Source: Scytonema sp. UIC 10036
GTDB lineage: Bacteria > Cyanobacteriota > Cyanobacteriia > Cyanobacteriales > Nostocaceae
Direction of reading: 5' to 3'
Length of the DNA stretch: 64,000 nucleotides
NCBI RefSeq assembly: GCF_009725235.1
Contig: NZ_WJFC01000015.1
Span: 47,278 to 111,277 of the forward strand
Shown here: positions 19,358-28,127 of the stretch, one piece after another
Layout: each line of letters begins with the position of its first letter
Position numbering within the stretch: the stretch's first letter is position 1
The notes under the pieces: model-generated
Told to the model about the DNA's origin: nothing
The model's input: only the letters and a program-made list of their open reading frames with translations
Database searches by the model: none
Made by a program: the position numbers and the translations under genes

Positions 19358-19969
19358 TTACCATACACCAATCTGTGTTTTAGGTGGATTGACTCTTGGA
19401 GGCACCGCTGCTGGTTTAATAGACGAATCAATAGAAGCTTCTGTATCAACAGGTGTTGTCCGTACAAATTCTTCCATATTAATATAGACGGGGCGAGCGC
19501 TCTCATTCAACGGTCCGGATGCTTTCACACGTACCTGCATCAATTGTCTTAAGGTTTGACCGGGATTAGTACCCGGTTTGAGTGTGAACAATAAGCCTTC
19601 CTCTGGAAGATCGCGAGCACAACCCCCATTTTCAACCTGCGCTACACAGACGACGTTTTGTCCGTTAATTTTTCCAGTCGTTAGGTATGTCAATTGCTGG
19701 TTCTGGAAATAGTTCTGAAATCGGCTAGATACCATTTTGCACCGAGTTTGTGCATCGTATCCAGCTTCTTGAAAGACATTTGAAGTCCAACGGATGACTG
19801 GAACGTTACCACCTGGCGTTTGTGCCAAGGTTGCAGGTACACCTTTGCTCTGACCGCAGACAAAGGCAGTTGCTTTGGGTTTAGCATGAGCAGGTTGAAG
19901 AACCGAAACGGTACTGAAAACTACCAGTACCGCCGTCACCAGAATTGGCACCTCGGACTGAAATTTCAT
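19358..19969 (-). CDS. COP23 domain protein, secreted
   Basis: A signal peptide ends at about residue 29 (LQPAHA-KP). The body matches the COP23 domain (circadian oscillating protein of 23 kDa first reported in unicellular cyanobacteria): FVCGQS, VIRWTS, an RCKMVSSRFQ block, YLTTGKING, VCVAQ and LLFTLKPG with conserved cysteines. The ATG at 19969 is preceded by GGAGG at optimal distance. It is the first gene of the protease unit. The molecular function of the family is unknown. Confidence 0.85.
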   Translation of the reverse strand: MKFQSEVPILVTAVLVVFSTVSVLQPAHAKPKATAFVCGQSKGVPATLAQTPGGNVPVIRWTSNVFQEAGYDAQTRCKMVSSRFQNYFQNQQLTYLTTGKINGQNVVCVAQVENGGCARDLPEEGLLFTLKPGTNPGQTLRQLMQVRVKASGPLNESARPVYINMEEFVRTTPVDTEASIDSSIKPAAVPPRVNPPKTQIGVW

Positions 19970-19974
19970 CTAAA

Positions 19975-20310
19975 AACCTCCGGGAGCGTGGAAACCTTGC
20001 GTCTTTAGACCAAGGAGGAAACGCGACACGGGCTAATTTATTAGCCGTCCCCTTGCGGGGTTGGACAAGCAGAGGAACAGTACTTATCCACTTCCCTGTA
20101 TGCCGGGAAACGCCTTTCTGCTCAAGTCATGTGAGCCTCGCCAAGGTTATTGGTCGGTACTTTCCAAGCAACACTCACTTCCCCCTCGTAAGTCTGTTTA
20201 ATCACTCGGTTTCAGAGCTACAGACTGGCTACGCATCTGTAGGTGAGACTTTAACACTTCGCAATAACGTAGTACTCAAGGTACTTAGGCTGGTCAACTA
20301 ACTAAAATTT
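19975..20310 (-). other. Possible structured leader RNA or transposon-derived structured element
   Basis: The 335 bases upstream of the COP23 gene contain several short perfect hairpins within 80 bases: CCTTG with GTCT pairing to AGAC with CAAGG (19993-20014), GGCTAAT with ATTAGCC (about 20033-20048), and CCCC-gcaa-GGGG near 20052-20063. Base composition differs from ordinary intergenic DNA here, and no protein frame fits. Read on the minus strand it would be a long 5' leader ending in the COP23 ribosome site. It could instead be the 3' end of an IS605/TnpB-type element. I cannot decide between these. Confidence 0.3.
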
Positions 20311-20864
20311 AGAAGCAGTAAGCTTCCGTCACTTTAGTGCGGGGTGCTGACACTAAATTACACTTATCAATATTTGCTCTTAGAATAGCAGAATTACTGA
20401 GAATTTTGTCTACTTACATTTCTTCTTAATGATTCTTTGCTTTATTCTCAGACCTCAACGCAAGATTGGGTGTACAGTGTCCTAAGTTACATGAAGCACA
20501 GACTAAAGCTCGTGAAAAAATTAATGGTGTTAAAAAATCTTAACCGAGCAGTAGTTAGGGCTAAAGCCCACCACTAAATCCTACTAGCCTTCGATATTCG
20601 TAATCGCACAGTAGGAGATCGCCTGCGAAGCACGCGAATGTTGATAACTAGCAACTTGGGTTACTAGGCGCTGAGGACGCTGAGGAAGAAGAAGAGTGCG
20701 ATCGCAATTGATTGTTTAATAATAAGAAACAATCATCTAGCACAACTCTGATAAATACGGTATTCCGCTCTACACCGAACTACTTAATTGTAGTCATTCA
20801 TCTTTGTTCAATTTTGCTAATTTTTCCAAATATGCTATAATAATACGAAATTTTTATCTTGCAA
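20311..20864. other. Intergenic region with decayed repeat copies
   Basis: No gene is supported. The interval holds a short gggctttagccc-type hairpin repeat near 20570 and, at about 20660-20800, a degenerate copy of the 3' flank of the gene at 7374-7760 (shared blocks gagtgcgatcgcaatt, taataagaa, atctagcacaact and ctacaccgaactactta). The rest is AT-rich and featureless. Confidence 0.55.
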
Positions 20865-21041
20865 ATGCCTACCCGTGCTCAGTTAGAAAGTCTATATCGG
20901 CTTGGCTATTACCTGACCTATTTTACATTACAGCCTATTTACTTAATTTGTATTGATAAGAGAACTGGTAATCTTTTCATTTTGGCAGGACACAATGAAG
21001 AAATTGAAATTGAAATTACTCAAGAAGGAGAGGTGTTTTAA
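20865..21041 (+). CDS. Small conserved cyanobacterial protein (DUF6888-like)
   Basis: The 58-residue product starts MPTRAQLESLYRLGYYLTYF and contains IYLICIDKRTGNLFILAG. I recall this pattern as the DUF6888 family. I choose ATG 20865; a TTG two codons upstream is in frame but less likely. The stop overlaps the start of the next gene by one base (TAATG), so the two are translationally coupled. Such pairs are common in accessory regions of cyanobacteria and behave like small two-gene modules. Function is unknown. Confidence 0.65.
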   Translation: MPTRAQLESLYRLGYYLTYFTLQPIYLICIDKRTGNLFILAGHNEEIEIEITQEGEVF

Positions 21042-21244
21042 TGAGCCAAGTTAATTATGCTGCTATGTCGGATCGCGAACTGAAACGGTACTTCCTTGAG
21101 CACCGTGAGGATGAAGCTGCATTCCAAGCATATTTAGAGCGGCGTAGAAGGGATGCTAGGGTTATTGCGAAACTAGGAGATCCTGATTTCGATGCAAAAA
21201 TTGAGGCTGCTATTCGTCAGAAGCTACAAAAAAAGCAAGATTAA
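21041..21244 (+). CDS. Small conserved cyanobacterial protein (DUF6887-like)
   Basis: The 67-residue product reads MSDRELKRYFLEHREDEAAFQAYLERRRRD, a strongly charged helical protein that fits the DUF6887 family. GGAG twelve bases upstream and the TAATG overlap with the previous gene support the start. It probably forms a partner pair with that gene. A toxin-antitoxin role is conceivable but not shown. Confidence 0.65.
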   Translation: MSQVNYAAMSDRELKRYFLEHREDEAAFQAYLERRRRDARVIAKLGDPDFDAKIEAAIRQKLQKKQD

Positions 21245-21369
21245 AGCGGTTTTGGGGATTTAGGGGGATATCTAAGTACATAATGTATTCTACTCAAACT
21301 TAGCATTTCTTACACAGATGAAGTACAAATTATCTACGTTCATCTGCATTTATAAAAAAACAAATATCA

Positions 21370-21475
21370 AAATAGTGGGCTTTCGCTCTACCTACAAAAA
21401 TCTTTTAGTACTAAATTCTCGCGTATTAAAGCTACATATTATGCGCTAAAGCCCAACTACGAACCTTTCTTAATC
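21370..21475. repeat. Dispersed hairpin repeat, copy left of the IS982-type element
   Basis: The blocks gtgggcttt, ctacctacaaaaatcttt and gcgctaaagcccaactacgaacctttcttaat recur in the same order at 23958-24022 (gtgggctttagcccaccctacaaaaatcttt, then gcgcaactacgaacctttttcttag). Shorter pieces lie at 36427-36448 and 39790-39820. The two longer copies flank the decayed element at 21483-23610. Confidence 0.6.
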
Positions 21476-21711
21476 TATTAATTTAACGTGAGTTCGACGA
21501 ACAAAAAAGCTCAGAAATCCTGCTGTACAGGAATTTGAGAAATAGGATGAGGAAAGAGATGGCTCAGATTTATTGAGAATAAGGTCAATACTGTACGTTC
21601 GCTCAATTTGAAAGGGTGAGAGGAATAAATGCCAGACTGGGTAAGGTTTCAATGCGATCGTGGAGCGGCTAAAATCTGACCCGAATTGTGGGAAAGGGTG
21701 ATTGAGAGCAA

Positions 21712-22250
21712 TGGTGTAATACATGGTAAACTCAGTCCAGAAAATCCGTGTATTACATGGAAAAGGAATTAAGGAAAGAGCGGATCTTGGCAATAAATCC
21801 TTACCCCAGACAATAAAGTCCTACACACAGAACCATCCATAGTTTGGTACGTTTGCAACTGAGTTTTGTCTGATGGGCTTTTATTCTCAAGCATTTTCAA
21901 AAACTTGGTGTAAAACTTTATTGTCACGCTCACTCCTCAAAAAAAGGAATGGGTAAACGTCTCAGAGTAAAACTTTATTGTCAATCCAGTTTTTTTGGCT
22001 AACGTAAGATTAAGGCTTGGGGGCGAAGCCAGTGTAAGACTTTATTGTCTCAATACATCTGATTCCGTGTATGACACCGTAATTTTAACCCTTGTTTCGG
22101 AGCTTTCAAATATAATATGAAGAATTACATCAAGAACATAATGAGCGATCGCCTCTAATTCCTTCCATGTATTACACGGAAAGACCAACCTCCCCTCTTT
22201 CCGTGTAATACCCCGTTCAGAGGACAACCCCTTTTCCAAGTATTACACGG
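21712..22250. repeat. Cluster of CCGTGTAWTACACGG palindromes
   Basis: Copies of a 15-base palindrome, consensus CCGTGTAWTACACGG, lie at 21712-21726 (TGGTGTAATACATGG), 21746-21760 (CCGTGTATTACATGG), 22165-22179 (CCATGTATTACACGG), 22201-22215 (CCGTGTAATACCCCG) and 22236-22250 (CCAAGTATTACACGG), with a weaker one at 22064-22078. Copies at 21746 and 22165 extend into an inverted repeat with the flank GGAAaAGGAATTA. They look like binding sites for a dimeric DNA-binding protein. The protein is not identified. Confidence 0.65.
21789..22057. mobile_element. Tn7-like terminal sites (TnsB-binding-like array)
   Basis: The core GACAATAAAGTC of Tn7 TnsB sites occurs as GACAATAAAGTCCTACAC at 21809-21826, with a weaker GGCAATAAATCCTTACC at 21789-21805, 20 bases apart and pointing right. 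Three more copies point left: 21908-21925, 21965-21982 and 22032-22049 (GTGTAAGACTTTATTGTC). After the last comes TCAATACA, so the terminal ACA sits eight bases outside the site, as in Tn7. Two close sites on one side and three spaced sites on the other mirror the Tn7 right and left ends. No tns gene lies nearby. Confidence 0.55.
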
Positions 22251-22297
22251 TATCACCACCATTAGATCCACAATCAGGTTGAAACCTTACACAGTTA

Positions 22298-22498
22298 GGT
22301 CTAAAGACTACCCCTGTTAAGGTGTACTAACAAAGTACTAGCTCAAAGCCTTATTCTTACGTCGCACCCCTAATACTAAAATCTAAAATTGAGCGCAAAT
22401 TTTAGTTTCTTGCTTCCAAATTTTAATGGGTGCGAAGCTGAAACCCTTATAAATCGTTAGTACAAATGCTCAACTTAACCGGGGTAGTCTAAAGACTT
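22298..22498. mobile_element. Long imperfect hairpin, MITE-like
   Basis: The left arm (GGTCTAAAGACTACCCC, GTTAAG, TACTAAC, TCGCACCC) is matched in reverse complement and order by the right arm (GGGTGCGA, GTTAGTA, CTTAAC, GGGGTAGTCTAAAGAC) up to 22498. The result is a palindrome of about 200 bases with small mismatched loops and no coding potential, which is the form of a non-autonomous miniature element. Confidence 0.5.
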
Positions 22499-23215
22499 GA
22501 AAAAGTGACAAAAAAACACGCCCGACTAAAAATATCTCAATAATTTAGCAAAAATGAGGTCTCGGCTATGTCTACCATCATATCTCGCCTTGATATTACA
22601 CAAATCTTCTGTGATGTGGATGATTTCTACAAGCAATGGGATTCCTTGTGGCAGCAAGTACCACAACTACCATCAGCTTCCTCTGAACGTCGTAGTCAGT
22701 CAAAAATGCATTTATCAGAAGTCATGACAATAGCGATTGCTTTTCATGGTAGTGGATACAAGACTTTCAAAGAATTTTACACACTCCATGTACTCCCTGG
22801 TTGGCGTGGAGCATTTCCTCGGCTGGTAGGCTACACAAGATTTGTGGAACTTATGCCTTGGTGCTTAATGCTCTTATGTTGTTTTTTGCATACACGTACA
22901 GGAGAAATTACAGGGATTAGTTTTATTGATTCGACTCCAATAAGCGTTTGTCATAACTGTCGGGCACACTCTCATAAAGTTTTTAAAGGATTAGTCAATT
23001 GGGGGAAAAATTCTGTGGGGAATGCATTTTGGATTTAAACTACATTTGATTATTAACGACTGTGCGAATCTGTAGCATTTCAACTGACTCCAGGTAATGT
23101 AGATGACCGAAAACCAGTGCCAGATATGACTCAAGACTTAATTGGTAAACTGTTTGGAGACCGAGGATATATCTCACAACAGTTATTTGAGGAGTTATAT
23201 GAGCGAGGTTTACAG

Positions 23216-23271
23216 TGAGTCCAGCGCTGCAGGCGGGTTTCCCGCCGTAGGCGACTGGCGAACCCGAAGGG
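23216..23271 (+). repeat. Short GC-rich repeat inserted in the transposase gene, copy 1
   Basis: A 56-base insert (cagcgctgcaggcggg...ggcgaacccgaaggg) separates codons for GLQ and LVTKSKKK of the transposase and creates an immediate stop. It shares its order of motifs (gag, cag.gc, gcgggggttcccccc-type hairpin, gcgaacccgaaggg) with copy 2 at 23420-23473. Confidence 0.7.
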
Positions 23272-23419
23272 TTAGTGACTAAATCGAAGAAGAAGATGAA
23301 GAATCGCTTGGTCAAATTGATTGATAAGATTCTCTTACGCAAGCGAGCAGTCCCAACCGTCGGTCAATGACCATCTAAAAAATATATGTCAAATAGAACA
23401 CTCCCGGCATCGGAGTGAG

Positions 23420-23473
23420 CAGTGCGGTGCGGGGGTTCCCCCCGTTGAAGCAACTGCGAACCCGAAGGGTCCA
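23420..23473 (+). repeat. Short GC-rich repeat inserted in the transposase gene, copy 2
   Basis: A 54-base insert (gagcagtgcggtgcggg...gcgaacccgaagggt) splits EHSRHRS from PFNFLVNL. Because 54 is a multiple of three, it adds 18 codons without shifting the frame. It is the same family as the insert at 23216-23271 and contains a gggggttcccccc hairpin core. Confidence 0.7.
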
Positions 23474-23706
23474 TTCAACTTTTTGGTCAATTTGTTAGCT
23501 GGTTTGGCAGCTTATACCTATTTGCCCAAAAAACCTTCTATTGACATTTACCCAAAAGATTTACCTGCATTGCCTCCTGCTGTTTTTTAGTTCCGTCGAA
23601 CTCACGTTAACTACAATCTCCTCCCCTATTTCCATATTCTCTGCTTGAGTGTATTACAGAAGATGTTGTTTTACGATCGTAAAAGATTTTTGTATATTCC
23701 CTAAGA

Positions 23707-23886
23707 ATGGAAAAAATAATTAATTTGCAAATAGAAAAATTACCAGAAGGCGTTTATTTGGCAACATCTGATGATTTGCAAGGTTTAGTAGCCCAAGGAC
23801 GAACAGTTGCTGAAACTTTGGATATTGCTCGTGATGTAGCCCGTAAGCTACTGGAAGCACAGACGAAAGAAAATGGAAAAATGTAA
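23707..23886 (+). CDS. Orphan HicB-like small protein
   Basis: This 59-residue frame starts at ATG 23707 and reads LPEGVYLATSDDLQGLVAQGRTVAETLDIARDVARKLLEA in pieces, the HicB/DUF1902 pattern of an antitoxin with a degenerate RNase H fold. No HicA toxin is next to it: the downstream sequence is an intergenic repeat. The gene is therefore a solitary antitoxin or a regulator. Confidence 0.65.
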   Translation: MEKIINLQIEKLPEGVYLATSDDLQGLVAQGRTVAETLDIARDVARKLLEAQTKENGKM

Positions 23887-23894
23887 CTAACTTC

Positions 23895-24022
23895 GCAAAG
23901 CTTCTCTCTTCTCCCTCTGTGTCCTCTGCGCCTCTGCGGTTTATAAAAAACAAAAAAATGGTGGGCTTTAGCCCACCCTACAAAAATCTTTACTGGCGAA
24001 GACAGCGCAACTACGAACCTTT
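23895..24022. repeat. Dispersed intergenic repeats before groEL
   Basis: The segment ctctgcgcctctgcggttt (about 23921-23943) recurs at 51895-51917. It is followed by the gtgggctttagcccaccctacaaaaatctt hairpin and the gcgcaactacgaacctttttcttag block that match 21370-21475. No gene is present. Confidence 0.55.
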
Positions 24023-24025
24023 TTC

Positions 24026-25687
<1,662 letters not shown>

Positions 25688-25690
25688 TTA

Positions 25691-25787
25691 GTTATTAGCG
25701 ATTGATAATTGCTAAAAAGCTAGTTGCTAATTGCTAAAAAGCTAATTGTCCTCTTACCATTAGCTATTAGCCATTAGCTATTAGCAG
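25691..25787. repeat. Short TTAGCTATTAGC-type repeats between groES and groEL
   Basis: The gap contains alternating copies of attgctaaaaagctagttgcta and ttagctattagccattagctattagca. It is an intergenic low-complexity array and gives several weak stem options but no clear terminator. Confidence 0.5.
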
Positions 25788-26099
25788 TTAGCTCACGATT
25801 GCTAGAATGTCTTTCTCAGAAAGCAGTACATACTCATCAGTACCCAATTTGATGTCGGTACCAGCGTACTTGGAGTAGAGGACTTTGTCTCCTACTTTTA
25901 CATCCAACGCCTGACGGCTTCCGTCATCTTTGAGTTTGCCATCACCAACTGCAACGACTTCCCCTACTTGGGGCTTTTCTTTTGCAGTGTCAGGTAAGTA
26001 CAGACCACCTGCGGTCTTTTCTTCCGATGCGCTGACTTTGATGAATACGCGCTCGCCTAGAGGTTTTACTGTAGAAACGCTAAGAGATACTGCTGCCAT
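25788..26099 (-). CDS. groES: Co-chaperonin GroES
   Basis: The 103-residue protein has the GroES order: [12 protein letters not shown], the mobile loop [42 protein letters not shown] and [14 protein letters not shown]. It is first in the groESL operon, 121 bases upstream of groEL, and forms the heptameric cap of the GroEL cavity. Confidence 0.98.
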   Translation of the reverse strand: MAAVSLSVSTVKPLGERVFIKVSASEEKTAGGLYLPDTAKEKPQVGEVVAVGDGKLKDDGSRQALDVKVGDKVLYSKYAGTDIKLGTDEYVLLSEKDILAIVS

Positions 26100-26116
26100 A
26101 CCGTGTTCTCAACTTA

Positions 26117-26143
26117 TTAGCACTCTCGACTCCTGAGTGCTAA
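26117..26143 (-). promoter_or_regulatory. CIRCE operator (HrcA site) of groESL
   Basis: A perfect CIRCE inverted repeat, TTAGCACTC, nine-base spacer, GAGTGCTAA, lies 17 bases upstream of the groES start. HrcA binds this element and represses groESL until heat shock. Confidence 0.97.
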
Positions 26144-27078
26144 TGTACCGAAAGATGGCATGATATGGCAACATTTTTTGTTGTACGGGTTTCCGAACTT
26201 TGCTTTTTGAGGTTTGTTTAAGTATTTATACTCAATTATTCAGAACTTTCAGGTTTTTTTCCGTAGAGAGCGAATATTGGTATATAGGCAAATTGGTTTG
26301 CAAAGCTGGGAAATTGATATAGAACAGTAGTCAGGAGCCACGAATTGAGTAACAATACAGTGATTGAATCCGCGATCGAATACCACAAACCAACAAGCCA
26401 CCACCAGCTACAAAAACCTCTAGGTAATTCTGTAGAAACATTAAGACTGTTAAAAATCACAGCGATACATTTTAAGATTGGCGATCGAACAGTTACTAAA
26501 TGCCCATACAGAGCAAAAAGCAAGCTTCTTGCAAGTTTTTTGGTTTAGACTGATAATAGAGGATTACTCGGATAAGTTGTGGTATAACACAGCGAACCCT
26601 GATGTAATTATGCGGACTATACAAGAAAGCAAAATACAGTAAAAGAATATGCTTTTTTGACCTATTCCTTTGCCCAATACTTCTCTAAATAGTTATGGTG
26701 AACTGAATCGTAAGAGCTGAATGTCCTTAAGGATATGACAAAGTAGTACATCTATGAAAGTGCGGTTGCTTATTTTCAAAGGAGCATCTTAGGAGTAACA
26801 CTTACTTGGTTATTCTGAATAATTATTATTTATTAGGTGTTTTTTAGCCCGCACCATTCAAAGCGATATATAATAACGCATTATGATTACTACTGCTCTC
26901 AGTATCCTCACTACACTTTGCCATTGGTACAGTAGTTCGTCAAAAGTCATTTTCCACTTTTGAGACTTTCACTAAACAAAGGCAAGTTAAGTAGGAAAAA
27001 GTACAACACCAACCTATTACACTGGAGAGGATTATTATTCAAGACCTTGATGGATCAAGCGCGACAAGTGCCACTGCT
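26144..27078. other. Long intergenic region between groES and a response-regulator gene
   Basis: I see no supported gene in these 935 bases. Two overlapping frames near 26236-26548 lack recognisable motifs and a ribosome site. The sequence is AT-rich and should contain the groESL promoter on one side and the promoter of the regulator at 27079 on the other. Confidence 0.5.
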
Positions 27079-27726
27079 ATGAAAGAACCCAGCATGAAAG
27101 ATCACAAACGACTTCTATTAATTGATGATGACCCCAACCTCATTTTGCTGGTGAAGGATTATTTGGAATTCCGGGGTTATGAAGTCATCACCGCCGAAAA
27201 TGGTCGCGAAGCACTGGAAATTTTGGAGCAGGATATTCCAGACATGATCATTTGTGACGTGATGATGCCGGAAATGGACGGGTACACTTTTGTAGAACAA
27301 GTCCGGCAAAACGAACGCACCAGTTGGATTCCCGTTCTCTTCCTTTCAGCTAAGGGACAAAGCGCAGACCGAGTAAAAGGTCTGAATAAAGGTGCTGATG
27401 TATACATGGTCAAGCCTTTTGAGCCAGAGGAACTCGTAGCACAGGTAGAATCTTCTCTGAAGCAGACCATTCGCTGGAAAGAACACCAAGCAAAAGGAGG
27501 GGAAAATGGTTCTCGCATCCAAGTCCCCTTCGATGTACAGCTGACGCCAACCGAACTGAAAGTTGTTCAATTTGTGGCGCGAGGCTTAGCTAACCGCGAA
27601 ATCGCTGAAGAATTAAACGTCAGTCAGCGCACAGTTGAAAGCCACGTGTCCAATATGTTGGGCAAAACCAATCTCCACAATCGCACCGAATTAGCGCGGT
27701 GGGCGATCGAAAACCAAATGGCGTAA
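27079..27726 (+). CDS. Two-component response regulator, NarL/LuxR type
   Basis: The receiver domain (about residues 9-125) shows LLLIDDDPN, the phosphoacceptor aspartate in ICDVMMPEMDG and the lysine in MVKPFEP. The C-terminal helix-turn-helix (LTPTELKVVQFVARGLANREIAEELNVSQRTVESHV in pieces) is of LuxR type. The total of 215 residues is normal. ATG 27079 and ATG 27094 are both possible starts, and neither has a good ribosome site. No kinase is adjacent on the same strand, so it is an orphan regulator. Confidence 0.9.
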   Translation: MKEPSMKDHKRLLLIDDDPNLILLVKDYLEFRGYEVITAENGREALEILEQDIPDMIICDVMMPEMDGYTFVEQVRQNERTSWIPVLFLSAKGQSADRVKGLNKGADVYMVKPFEPEELVAQVESSLKQTIRWKEHQAKGGENGSRIQVPFDVQLTPTELKVVQFVARGLANREIAEELNVSQRTVESHVSNMLGKTNLHNRTELARWAIENQMA

Positions 27727-27732
27727 AGGTAT

Positions 27733-27800
27733 TTTAAATTTTAGATTTTAGATTTTGGATTTTGGATTCTTAATCTAAAATCCAAAATCCAGAATCCACG
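27733..27800. terminator. Bidirectional hairpin between convergent genes
   Basis: The sequence ggattttggattcttaatctaaaatccaaaatcc folds into an AT-rich hairpin with A/T flanks on both sides. It lies between the stop of the response regulator and the stop of the convergent NIL-domain gene. The motif family ttttagattttggatt is also a common intergenic repeat in cyanobacteria. Confidence 0.45.
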
Positions 27801-27812
27801 CATTCCATCAAG

Positions 27813-28127
27813 TTACCAACCGTCTTGACCGACCAATGGTTGATGCTTAATTTCTAAATTCAGCTCTTCCAGATAGGTCAAGGCACTAGCAATTTGGAAA
27901 ACTGTTCCTCGTAGTTCCAAATCAAAACAGCCTTTTTGCGGTACATCCCCAAGGAGTTGTGCGGTAGCGATATTGACCGTAACTCCGCTGTGAGAAATCA
28001 GCTTGGAAATAACGGGCTGTTCGTGCATATCTTTGGGCATATAAACCGTAATACGAGTTTCTGTGCGTCTGTTGTCTCGGAAAGTATTGGTAGTGGTAGA
28101 TTTACCCTGTTTGACCAAAAGAGCCAT
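27813..28127 (-). CDS. NIL domain-containing protein
   Basis: The 104-residue product contains ETRITVYMPKDMHEQPVISKLISHSGVTVNIATAQL and a later GCFDLELRGTVFQIASALTYLEEL, the ferredoxin-like NIL domain otherwise found at the C-terminus of methionine ABC transporter ATPases. I choose ATG 28127 (MALLVKQG), which has AGGGAA upstream; the frame extends 37 codons further without support. As a free-standing domain it is likely a small regulatory or ligand-binding protein. Confidence 0.8.
   Translation of the reverse strand: MALLVKQGKSTTTNTFRDNRRTETRITVYMPKDMHEQPVISKLISHSGVTVNIATAQLLGDVPQKGCFDLELRGTVFQIASALTYLEELNLEIKHQPLVGQDGW

Larger units (their letters stand above)
22568..23590 (+). pseudogene. 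IS982-family transposase, disrupted
   Basis: The first 156 codons read like an IS982 transposase: IFCDVDDFYKQW, LSEVMTIAIAFHGSGYKTFKEFY, RFVELMP, GISFIDSTPISVCHN, HSHKVFKGL. The frame breaks near 23030. Later pieces of the DDE domain lie in other frames: LTPGNVDDRKPVPDM (about 23078), KLFGDRGYISQQLFEELYERG, then after an insert [41 protein letters not shown] and [20 protein letters not shown] to the stop at 23588. It cannot make a full protein. Confidence 0.85.
21483..23610 (+). mobile_element. Decayed IS982-family element with nested insertions
   Basis: The ends carry inverted repeats: TTAACGTGAGTTCGACGAAC at 21483-21502 and its near-exact complement at 23590-23610 (one base gap). The right repeat begins at the last base of the transposase stop codon, as expected for an IS982 end. 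IS982 elements are about 1 kb, so roughly 1 kb of extra DNA lies between the left repeat and the transposase start. That extra DNA contains the palindrome cluster, Tn7-like sites and a hairpin element described separately. Confidence 0.55.

Noticed and set aside
19945..20301. 118-codon open frame on the plus strand upstream of COP23
   Set aside because: Composition and hairpins suggest structured non-coding sequence, there is no ribosome site, and the peptide shows no domain or sensible hydrophobicity.
21470..21793. 107-codon minus-strand frame over the left IS end
   Set aside because: It runs across the inverted repeat and two palindromes and has no motif; its FPCNT peptide is just the palindrome read in translation and recurs at 22195 for the same reason.
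21789..22057. Type V-K CRISPR-associated transposon ends
   Set aside because: The sites match the classical Tn7 core GACAATAAAGTC rather than the type V-K end motifs I remember, and no Cas12k, tracrRNA or CRISPR repeat is seen.
22042..22239. 65-codon minus-strand frame within the palindrome cluster
   Set aside because: The peptide is produced by the repeated palindromes and Tn7-like sites, and no family or ribosome site supports it.
22279..22300. A gttgaaac sequence resembling the end of a cyanobacterial CRISPR repeat
   Set aside because: Only one copy is present with no spacer-repeat periodicity, and no cas genes are in the window.
26236..26548. Two overlapping frames in the groES to response-regulator gap
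   Set aside because: Neither has a recognisable motif, ribosome site or codon pattern like the neighbouring genes.
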